Source of the DNA: M2408 sp044348665
GTDB lineage: Bacteria > Bacteroidota > Bacteroidia > Flavobacteriales_D > Crocinitomicaceae
Assembly (NCBI GenBank): GCA_044348665.1
Contig: JBIKSI010000113.1
Coordinates: forward strand, 1-12,211
Direction of reading: 5' to 3'
DNA length: 12,211 nt
Position numbers and translations under genes: made by a program. The notes below the pieces were generated by a model that saw only the letters and a program-made list of their open reading frames with translations, did no database searches and was not told where the DNA came from. Shown in pieces: positions 6,824 to 12,211 of this stretch; the first letter of the stretch is position 1, and every line of letters starts with the position of its first letter.

Positions 6824-7306
6824 TGGAAAAAAGTTTTGATACTACACATACTTAGACACGCAAAAACAAGTCAGGAGAGTTCTACAGGATTAGATATTGA
6901 TCGTCAACTTTTGGAAAAAGGAGAAAAACAAGCTGCACTATTGGCTGAATATTTAGTAGGATTAAGTCAGATTGACATACATTGTTCAACAAGTGCAAGA
7001 ACTCGAAAAACTTTTGATATTATTTCACAAAAAGTTCAATATGATTCAATCCATTTTTCCCAAGATCTGTACCTCTGTTCTCATTTGGAATTACTTTTTT
7101 ACATCAACCAAGTAAAAAGCACAAAAGATTTGCTTCTGATCGGACACAACAATGGATTATCAGATTTTGTAAGTTATTTGACTGGAGAATTTATCGATTT
7201 GAAAACCTGTCAATACTGTTGTTTAGAGATCAAGTTAGACTCTTGGCAAGAACTAAGTGGCGGAGCAGCGAAATTAATTTCTACTTTTCGTCCTGATGTG
7301 GATTAA
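6821..7306 (+). CDS. SixA-like histidine phosphatase
   Basis: This is a small cytosolic member of the histidine phosphatase (phosphoglycerate mutase-like) superfamily, the group containing SixA, which dephosphorylates phosphohistidine in phosphorelay and phosphotransfer proteins. Catalytic features are present: LRHAKTS at residues 11-17 (nucleophile His 13), the STSARTRKTF segment at 56-65 with its conserved Arg, and IGHNNGLSDFV at 107-117 (second His 109). The length, 161 residues, is that of SixA. No ATG exists near the start. The frame can begin at TTG 6821, or at TTG 6836, which would give an N-terminus five residues shorter directly before the ILRHA strand. The second option fits the possible promoter better. 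The 3' end overlaps the convergent rhomboid gene by 26 bases. The physiological substrate is unknown. Confidence 0.85.
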   Translation: MWKKVLILHILRHAKTSQESSTGLDIDRQLLEKGEKQAALLAEYLVGLSQIDIHCSTSARTRKTFDIISQKVQYDSIHFSQDLYLCSHLELLFYINQVKSTKDLLLIGHNNGLSDFVSYLTGEFIDLKTCQYCCLEIKLDSWQELSGGAAKLISTFRPDVD

Positions 7307-8129
7307 TCTTTTTGGAACTATCATTGGCTTCTTTATTTTTCTCTTTGAATTCGTAAACAATTTTTGGACTTTCCCCAAAAAGAATTGAATGATCTGTTTC
7401 ACTTGAGCGCTGTAATTCCTTTAAAAACTCTTCTCTCAAGCGTTCGTTTTCTGCAGCTATACGTTGATTTTCGAGCCAAATTGCTTCCAAATCTAGAGGT
7501 TCAATCCCCAATTCTTTTTCAATTTCATATTGGTATTTATGCTCCGCTGGACCTTGTTTTTTATACAAAAAAGCCAAAATCACCCCACTAAACAATCCGA
7601 AAAGATGTCCTTCCCAAGAAATTCGTTCTTCCATCGGAAATATTCCCCAAATCATTCCCCCGTAAATAAAAACTACAAAAAGTGATATTCCTTGTAAATT
7701 TCGCACTTTACGAATTGTTCCGCTAGTAAACAAAAACCCCGCTAAAGCATAAATAACACCACTAAATCCGATGTGAAAAGCTCCATTATTTTGCGCAAAA
7801 ATCCAGACCAGGAAACCAGAAAAAAACCACGAAAGAAAAAACACTTTTGCTGCAATTTGATGGTAAAAATATACTAATGCACCAAATAAAATTGCCGCTG
7901 GAACGGAATTATTTATGATGTGCATTATATCAGTTGGAGAATGAATAAGTGGAGAAAATAAAATGCCTTTTAATCCTGAAATACTTTTTGGAAGTATACC
8001 GAATTCGATAAATTGCCGTGGATAAAATTGCTCGAGTAAAAAGATACTCCACAACAAAGCCAACAACAAAAACGGATACATTATTGCTTCAAGGGTCGAA
8101 CCAAAATAAGTACTTTTTTTCTGTTTCAT
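7281..8129 (-). CDS. Rhomboid family intramembrane serine protease
   Basis: Rhomboids are polytopic inner-membrane proteases that cleave transmembrane helices. This 282-residue protein has six hydrophobic segments between about residues 14 and 190. The catalytic pair is present: the Ser motif IGFSGVIYAL (Ser 123) and the His in WEGHLFGLFSG (His 175), as well as MHIINN (69-74), which corresponds to the conserved His/Asn oxyanion region. Activity is therefore expected. After the last helix comes a highly charged cytosolic-looking tail (about 191-282), with a likely coiled coil at 213-241 (LEAIWLENQRIAAENERLREE and onward), longer than the minimal rhomboid core. The gene is convergent with the SixA-like gene and overlaps its last 26 bases. 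No clear TAnnTTTG box is seen before its ATG. Substrates cannot be predicted. Confidence 0.9.
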   Translation of the reverse strand: MKQKKSTYFGSTLEAIMYPFLLLALLWSIFLLEQFYPRQFIEFGILPKSISGLKGILFSPLIHSPTDIMHIINNSVPAAILFGALVYFYHQIAAKVFFLSWFFSGFLVWIFAQNNGAFHIGFSGVIYALAGFLFTSGTIRKVRNLQGISLFVVFIYGGMIWGIFPMEERISWEGHLFGLFSGVILAFLYKKQGPAEHKYQYEIEKELGIEPLDLEAIWLENQRIAAENERLREEFLKELQRSSETDHSILFGESPKIVYEFKEKNKEANDSSKKINPHQDEK

Positions 8130-8190
8130 AAAATTGAACTAGTCAATAATTATACCTGATACAATTTTATGACAGGGTGACAGACTCTTA

Positions 8191-8254
8191 TTAGTTAGGA
8201 GTTGTTAGTTATTAGTTAGGAGTGGTGGTTAGGAGTTTAGTTTTTAGTTGGGAG
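8191..8254. repeat. Degenerate TTAGTTAGGAGT repeat cluster
   Basis: The intergenic stretch holds two exact copies of TTAGTTAGGAGT (8191-8202 and 8212-8223), a shorter copy GGTTAGGAGT (8227-8236) and a diverged one TTAGTTGGGAG (8244-8254). The first two are 21 bases apart. G and T content is high and unlike its surroundings. The array lies between the rhomboid start and the upstream gene's terminator, with no open frame. Confidence 0.6.
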
Positions 8255-8263
8255 ATAAGCCAC

Positions 8264-8298
8264 AAAAAAAGCCACATTTCAATAGAAACATGGCTTTT
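8264..8298 (-). terminator. Rho-independent terminator of the lipocalin-like lipoprotein gene
   Basis: On the minus strand, AAAAGCCATGTTTC (8298-8285) pairs with GAAATGTGGCTTTT (8280-8267) through a TATT loop. The stem is 14 pairs long with two G-U wobbles and runs into a T tract ending at 8264. It lies 20 bases after the stop codon of the lipoprotein gene. The 3' arm sequence TGTGGCTT is repeated 12 bases further on (8264-8257). Confidence 0.85.
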
Positions 8299-8317
8299 AA
8301 AAAAATATAAAATTTTC

Positions 8318-8746
8318 TTAGTGAACGAAAGTCATTTCCATTTCACCTTGACCATCCGCAGACATTCCAAGAACTAAACGCGCATCAGTCATTTCAACAA
8401 TTGAAATTGTTTCATTTTTTCTAGAGACAACTGTAGTCAATTTCTTTTTATCAGCAGATAAAGTCCAGGTACCATTTTCAGTATTCATTTTACCATCTTG
8501 TGCTGGAGACTCCACTTTGAACTTTCCGTCTTTCTCAAAAGAAAGTTTCATTTTACCTTTCACTTGGTCAAATGCAGAACTCATCATTTTTCTTGCAAAT
8601 TCTTTTTGATCTTCAGGAAAACTTGCAATTGCTTTTTCAACATTTACACCATCCAATTTCCATGTTCCAATAATTGGATTACTTTCTCCACAAGAAACAA
8701 TTGTTAAAGCAACAAGCCCAACAAATAATAAATTTAATAATTTCAT
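8318..8746 (-). CDS. Small lipocalin-like lipoprotein
   Basis: The 142-residue protein has a lipoprotein signal peptide (hydrophobic residues 4-17, lipobox IVSC with Cys 19), so it is anchored in an envelope membrane. The mature part starts with NPIIGTWKLDGV (23-34) and contains SFEKDGKFKV (69-78) and a second GTWTLSADKKKLTTV stretch (92-106). This is the pattern of lipocalin-like domain proteins common in Bacteroidota, small beta-barrels thought to bind hydrophobic ligands. A ligand or partner cannot be named. The gene is monocistronic: it has its own -7 box upstream, a strong terminator downstream, and a divergent DUF2480 gene. The residues after Cys 19 (GESN) show only one acid, so surface export by a LES-type signal is not indicated. 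Confidence 0.8.
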   Translation of the reverse strand: MKLLNLLFVGLVALTIVSCGESNPIIGTWKLDGVNVEKAIASFPEDQKEFARKMMSSAFDQVKGKMKLSFEKDGKFKVESPAQDGKMNTENGTWTLSADKKKLTTVVSRKNETISIVEMTDARLVLGMSADGQGEMEMTFVH

Positions 8747-8771
8747 CTAGTTATTTTTAATTTTTAAAGGA

Positions 8772-8779
8772 CAAACATA
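8772..8779 (-). promoter_or_regulatory. Predicted -7 box for the lipocalin-like lipoprotein gene
   Basis: On the minus strand this reads TATGTTTG, an exact TAnnTTTG match 25 bases before the ATG at 8746. No convincing -33 TTG is found at 19-21 bases upstream. Confidence 0.5.
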
Positions 8780-8828
8780 CGGATTATTTTTAAAATTAAC
8801 ATTATATAGCAAAATTCCAATAAAAGAT

Positions 8829-8861
8829 TTTGTCTTTATCTTCCACTAAATTGTAACTTTG
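8829..8861 (+). promoter_or_regulatory. Predicted promoter of the DUF2480 gene
   Basis: TTTG (8829-8832) and TAACTTTG (8854-8861) are separated by 21 bases, a canonical Bacteroidota -33/-7 pair. Transcription would begin near 8868, about 9 bases before the ATG at 8877. The upstream in-frame TTG at 8859 lies within the -7 box and so cannot be the translation start. Confidence 0.75.
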
Positions 8862-8876
8862 CATAAAAAATTCATC

Positions 8877-9392
8877 ATGGAAGAAATCCGGAATAAAGTC
8901 GCAGAAAGTGGATTAATCTCACTAGATTTAGCTGATTTTAAGGCTAAAAAAGAGTTAATCCTTGAATTTGATTTAGCTCAGTGTTTGTGGCAAGGTCTTG
9001 TGCTAAAAGAAAAAGATTTCCGTGATTTCGTTGCCACCTTTAATTGGTCAAAATTTCAAGACAAATACGTTTATCTTCATTGCAGTGCTGATGCCATCGT
9101 GCCAACTTGGGCTTACATGCTTGTTGCTTCGAAATTATTTGGCATTGTGAAATCTTACACTGTTGGAAATTTAGACTTACTTGAAAAACAAATAATCATC
9201 GATAACATCAATAATTTTGATTTAAGCAAAGAAGAATATCAATCAAAAAGATACATCATTAAAGGATGCGCTGACATTTCAGACCCTGCATTTGCCATGA
9301 CTGAACTTATGAAAAAAATTCAATTGGATGCGAAAAGTATAATGTATGGTGAACCTTGTTCAACGGTTCCAATCTACAAGAAAAAAGCCTAA
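8877..9392 (+). CDS. DUF2480 family protein
   Basis: This is a 171-residue, probably cytosolic protein without signal peptide or membrane segment. I recognise it as DUF2480, a conserved family of unknown function in Bacteroidota. Characteristic stretches are the N-terminal VAESGLISLDLADF (residues 7-20), LWQGLVLKEKDFRDF (37-51), the central HCSADAIVPTWAYMLVASKL (68-87), and the C-terminal KSIMYGEPCSTVPIYKKK (153-170). Conserved Cys residues occur at 69, 130 (KGCADISDP) and 161, which could suggest metal or redox chemistry; this is speculation. The ATG at 8877 is chosen because an upstream TTG frame start lies in the promoter. The stop codon overlaps that of the convergent deacetylase by four bases (CTAA). 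No operon partner is present, and its strong promoter suggests constitutive expression. Confidence 0.85.
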   Translation: MEEIRNKVAESGLISLDLADFKAKKELILEFDLAQCLWQGLVLKEKDFRDFVATFNWSKFQDKYVYLHCSADAIVPTWAYMLVASKLFGIVKSYTVGNLDLLEKQIIIDNINNFDLSKEEYQSKRYIIKGCADISDPAFAMTELMKKIQLDAKSIMYGEPCSTVPIYKKKA

Positions 9393-9997
9393 GAAATTTC
9401 ACCAAAACTAAAATTTTCTTCTTTCAAAAATTGAATCAATTTGGGAAGTAATTCTTTCTGTTTTTCAGCAATTTTTGCGTTATCGTGTAAAACCAAAATA
9501 TGGCCAGCTTCAATCTTGTTTGCTTGCTTCATAATCTCTTCCACAGACAATGAAGCATCGTAGTCATAAGAAAGCCAAGTCCACATGACAATTTTGTACT
9601 TCTTGGCAATCATACGTGCTAATTTTGGACTTAATCTGCCGTAAGGCGGTCGAAATAAATTAGTCTGAAGCAAGGAATCGGTTTTAGCAATACTTTCTAA
9701 ATATGTTTTTGAATCGACCTTATTTGCATTTTCATGCTTGAATGTATGATTTCCAATTTGATGTCCTTCTGTACGAATTCGCTCGATTATTTCTGGGAAT
9801 TTCTGCACATTTTCACCCACACAAAAAAAACACGCTTTGATTTGTTCCTTTTGCAAGAGATCTAAAATAAAGGGTGTAATTTCTGGATTCGGTCCATCAT
9901 CGAAAGTTAAAAAAACCTCCCGTTTAAAGGTAGAAAATCCCCAAACTCGCTTAGCATAAACTAATTTAGCGAATTTGGGGACTTTAAATAACCTCAT
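9389..9997 (-). CDS. Polysaccharide deacetylase family protein (NodB homology domain)
   Basis: The 202-residue protein is a carbohydrate esterase family 4-type deacetylase, which removes N- or O-acetyl groups from polysaccharides such as peptidoglycan or chitin oligomers. All five motifs are seen: TFDDGPNP (31-38, base Asp 33, metal Asp 34), HQIGNHTFKHEN (79-90, metal His 84 and His 88), RPPYGR (116-121), the MWTWLSYDYD segment (138-147), and LVLHDN (168-173, His 171). It is thus a complete and likely active catalytic domain. No cleavable signal peptide is evident; the first 26 residues are short, basic and only partly hydrophobic, so the site of action is unclear. It begins 11 bases after the DUF2723 gene and is probably in one operon with it. 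Its stop overlaps the DUF2480 stop. The substrate is not known. Confidence 0.9.
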   Translation of the reverse strand: MRLFKVPKFAKLVYAKRVWGFSTFKREVFLTFDDGPNPEITPFILDLLQKEQIKACFFCVGENVQKFPEIIERIRTEGHQIGNHTFKHENANKVDSKTYLESIAKTDSLLQTNLFRPPYGRLSPKLARMIAKKYKIVMWTWLSYDYDASLSVEEIMKQANKIEAGHILVLHDNAKIAEKQKELLPKLIQFLKEENFSFGEIS

Positions 9998-10008
9998 TTC
10001 TGAGAATT

Positions 10009-12211
10009 TTATTGACCTTGTTGTTGCTGCATTAACATTTGAATTTCTTCAGGAGTTAATTGCATTTCTTGGCCACCATTTGGCATTTTCATTTGCTGTT
10101 GAACAGGTTTATCAATAAATCCATATTTCATCCCAACTGCATCGATGTGACCTTTTAAGTCATTCAATCGAGCTGCATAAGTTCCAGATTTAGAACCTGG
10201 ACGAACACTTTCCCCATTTTCTATCGCTTGATCTTTCAAGGCTGAATAAATTTTTGGGAATGTTTTATTGTATAACTCATTGATTTTTTTGTTTGTTCTA
10301 GCACTCAATGGCCCATTTGGATTTCCAAATTCTTTGTCAGCTGCAAAAGTTGCCAATGCTAAGTAATTATTCAAAGCAGAAATCAAATCCATTTTGTTAA
10401 CAGCCGCATACTCAGCATCACTTTTTTCGTAATAAGTGAATACACTTTCAATGTGTTTCGCGACATCAGCACCTAATTTTTCAGCAGCAGCCTTGTCGCC
10501 AGCTCTATATAGAATACCAACGTAATCATGTAACACACCATCAGAATAACCTTCAAAGGAAACTCCTGGACTCACTTCAAAATTATCTCTTGAAGGTTGC
10601 GGCTCACCGTAATCAATCACCAAATCAACTGGCATCACCTCAATAGATTTTTTGATCAAATTGATTGCGTATTTTTTGTTTTTAGCAATGATTCCATCTG
10701 CACCATTGATAACGTTTGCTAAAGAATCAGCCGTTTTCTTGTTTCCAGCATCTCTCAATCTTACAATTTGAGGTCCATAAGTCTCTTTCTTGAATTTCAA
10801 TTCATCCGCTTCTCTCAAATAAGCATCTGCTAAACGTGAGAAATGATCTCTGTATTGACTTGTGTGTCTTCTTGCGTAATAATCTGTCAAAACTCCTTTT
10901 TGGTTCATTTGCCCAAATTCATATACTTCCATCAAGTTTTTGTACATTTTATCCTTCGCAATGATTTCTTGGTTTCTGATTGGGCTCACTTCGAACACCA
11001 TTCCATTTTGTTTCACGTAACCAACTTGGTAAAGCGCGATTGAAACATCAGATCCACCAGGAGAAGAGAAATAAATATTACGTTTCCAATCATTGTTTGC
11101 AAGAATGTCTAACATCATAACCTGTTCACGCGTGATTGCTTGCTTGTCAATTCTAAAACGCAATTCTTTTTCAGCGCTAGCTTTTTCCTTCTCAGTAATT
11201 AATCCAGATTTAACTGCATTTTCAACATTTACTGGTAAGATAAATCCTTTTGAAGGGAAAACACGCAATTGTCTTCCTTCATTAGTGATCATATTTTTAT
11301 CATCACGAACAAATTCCATCGCATCAGCCAAAGGTAAATAGTCCCATGTATTTTCCCATTCTCTCATGTTTTGCTGGAATTGTTGCAATGCTTCTTGGGG
11401 ACCTTCTAACATTCCATTTGATGCACCAGAAAGAATTTCGATACAATCGTTCAATAATGTTTTAACTTCTACATAACCTGGATTTTCAGTTGTCGCAGAC
11501 ATTCTATTTTGCAATTCAGTTAAACTAGCTTGCACCGAAGGATCTTTAGCTGTCAATGATTTACTCACTAGAGAACAACCTTCTTTGAAAGCGTTGTAAG
11601 ATACCTTAAATGCTTCTTGATTATTTTTTATTTTAGCTTCAATGATGTTTTTCAAATTTTCTTCTGGTAAACCTGCATTTAGCAAATCAATCATTGAAAG
11701 GAAATAAACTTGATCCGTATTTCCAGCAAACATCATAATTTGATCTTCCTTAAACTTGATTGGCAAAGGATCAGAATCGTAAGCCTTCATCATCATTTGT
11801 TCTGTGTACCAATCTGTTTGCATCAAGGATAAGTTACAAACTCTCACGTCTGTTCTTTTTTCTTCTACTTCTTGCAAGTACCATAATGGGAAGGTATCGT
11901 TATCACCATTAGTAAACAAAATTGAATTTTTAGTACAAGACTCAAGGTAATTGTATGCTAAATCTCGCGCAGTTGTTTTTCCACTTCTATTGTGGTCGTC
12001 CCAACCTTGAACAGCAAGAATTACAGGCACAACAAGTGTTAATACTACAGCTAAATAAGCACCACTGGTTTCGCTTTTCAGGGTTTTTCCGAGCATATTC
12101 ATTCCGACAATAAACACTGCTGCAATTCCACTCATTAATAACCATGTTGAACTTGCTGCAAAACCGCCTGTTAATGCGTCGATCACTAAGGTAAATAACA
12201 ATCCACCACCT
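10009..12211 (-). CDS. DUF2723 family membrane protein, C-terminal part (partial, cut by right edge)
   Basis: The frame is open to the right edge. The Leu codon (TTG) at 12201 is not a start, because the frame continues upstream with GGG-type Gly codons. The visible part begins with hydrophobic segments (two clear ones at about 12091-12147 and 12007-12060), followed by a large soluble domain of about 660 residues. That domain opens with GWDDHNRSGKTTARD and FTNGDNDTFPLWY (11878-11916), hallmarks I associate with the C-terminal half of DUF2723 proteins. These are large Bacteroidota membrane proteins whose N-terminal multi-span domain resembles GT-C/protein O-mannosyltransferase-like enzymes; that domain lies outside the window. 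The soluble part is rich in helices and ends in a Met/Gln-rich tail (MLMQQQQGQ). The deacetylase gene follows after 11 bases, suggesting a shared envelope-glycan role. Function is unproven. Confidence 0.85.
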   Translation of the reverse strand, partial: GGGLLFTLVIDALTGGFAASSTWLLMSGIAAVFIVGMNMLGKTLKSETSGAYLAVVLTLVVPVILAVQGWDDHNRSGKTTARDLAYNYLESCTKNSILFTNGDNDTFPLWYLQEVEEKRTDVRVCNLSLMQTDWYTEQMMMKAYDSDPLPIKFKEDQIMMFAGNTDQVYFLSMIDLLNAGLPEENLKNIIEAKIKNNQEAFKVSYNAFKEGCSLVSKSLTAKDPSVQASLTELQNRMSATTENPGYVEVKTLLNDCIEILSGASNGMLEGPQEALQQFQQNMREWENTWDYLPLADAMEFVRDDKNMITNEGRQLRVFPSKGFILPVNVENAVKSGLITEKEKASAEKELRFRIDKQAITREQVMMLDILANNDWKRNIYFSSPGGSDVSIALYQVGYVKQNGMVFEVSPIRNQEIIAKDKMYKNLMEVYEFGQMNQKGVLTDYYARRHTSQYRDHFSRLADAYLREADELKFKKETYGPQIVRLRDAGNKKTADSLANVINGADGIIAKNKKYAINLIKKSIEVMPVDLVIDYGEPQPSRDNFEVSPGVSFEGYSDGVLHDYVGILYRAGDKAAAEKLGADVAKHIESVFTYYEKSDAEYAAVNKMDLISALNNYLALATFAADKEFGNPNGPLSARTNKKINELYNKTFPKIYSALKDQAIENGESVRPGSKSGTYAARLNDLKGHIDAVGMKYGFIDKPVQQQMKMPNGGQEMQLTPEEIQMLMQQQQGQ

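Noticed and set aside
2596..8129. Defence system, prophage or mobile island
   Set aside because: No nuclease, integrase, transposase, toxin-antitoxin pair or terminal repeats are seen. The genes are housekeeping or envelope functions in a consistent base composition.
8170..8183. Short direct repeat TGACAGGGTGACAG
   Set aside because: Six-base units with an 8-base period are too short to distinguish from chance, and nothing nearby suggests an attachment or integration site.
10843..11341. Plus-strand open frames opposite the DUF2723 gene
   Set aside because: They lie entirely within a well-supported coding region on the other strand, lack promoter signals and have no recognisable protein features.

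Overview
This AT-rich window looks like chromosomal DNA of a Bacteroidota bacterium, probably from the order Flavobacteriales. Four lines of evidence agree. One secreted protein ends in a type IX secretion (T9SS) type A sorting domain. DUF2480 and DUF2723 are present, both typical of this phylum. Four genes are preceded by the Bacteroidota -7 promoter box TAnnTTTG. Leaders are short and A-rich, mostly without Shine-Dalgarno sequences. A family-level guess (Crocinitomicaceae-like) is possible but weak. I see no rRNA, tRNA, CRISPR array, insertion sequence or phage gene, and no gene-free stretch longer than about 190 bases.

Layout from left to right. Bases 1-2580 hold a minus-strand pair: fructose-1,6-bisphosphatase (fbp), then the N-terminal 505 codons of transcription-repair coupling factor Mfd, cut by the left edge. 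The fbp stop codon directly abuts the mfd start codon, and the fbp promoter is covered by two perfect palindromes. Bases 2596-6668 hold a four-gene minus-strand cluster. It runs ECF sigma factor, single-pass membrane protein with a C-terminal beta-barrel-like domain, lipoprotein with two Ig/PKD-like repeats, then a T9SS-secreted protein with its own promoter. The first three genes overlap at their stop/start codons and are almost certainly co-translated. Bases 6821-8129 hold a convergent pair: a SixA-like histidine phosphatase (plus) and a rhomboid protease (minus) overlapping by 26 bases. A short intergenic region follows with a degenerate TTAGTTAGGAGT repeat and a strong terminator for the next gene, a small lipocalin-like lipoprotein (minus). 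Divergent from it is a DUF2480 gene (plus) with a canonical promoter. That gene ends in a 4-base stop-codon overlap with a polysaccharide deacetylase (minus), which lies 11 bases downstream of the C-terminal part of a DUF2723 membrane protein running off the right edge.

Most genes are ordinary housekeeping or envelope genes. The part most worth a second look is the sigma factor cluster. There the putative partner of the sigma factor carries a short cytosolic N-terminus, one transmembrane helix, a long linker and an outer-membrane-type barrel ending in Phe. This suggests a single polypeptide spanning both membranes to link an outer-surface signal to transcription. That is inference from sequence layout only. 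Several start codons differ from the longest open frames: 6096, 6668 and 8877 are preferred, and the Leu codon at 12201 is internal.
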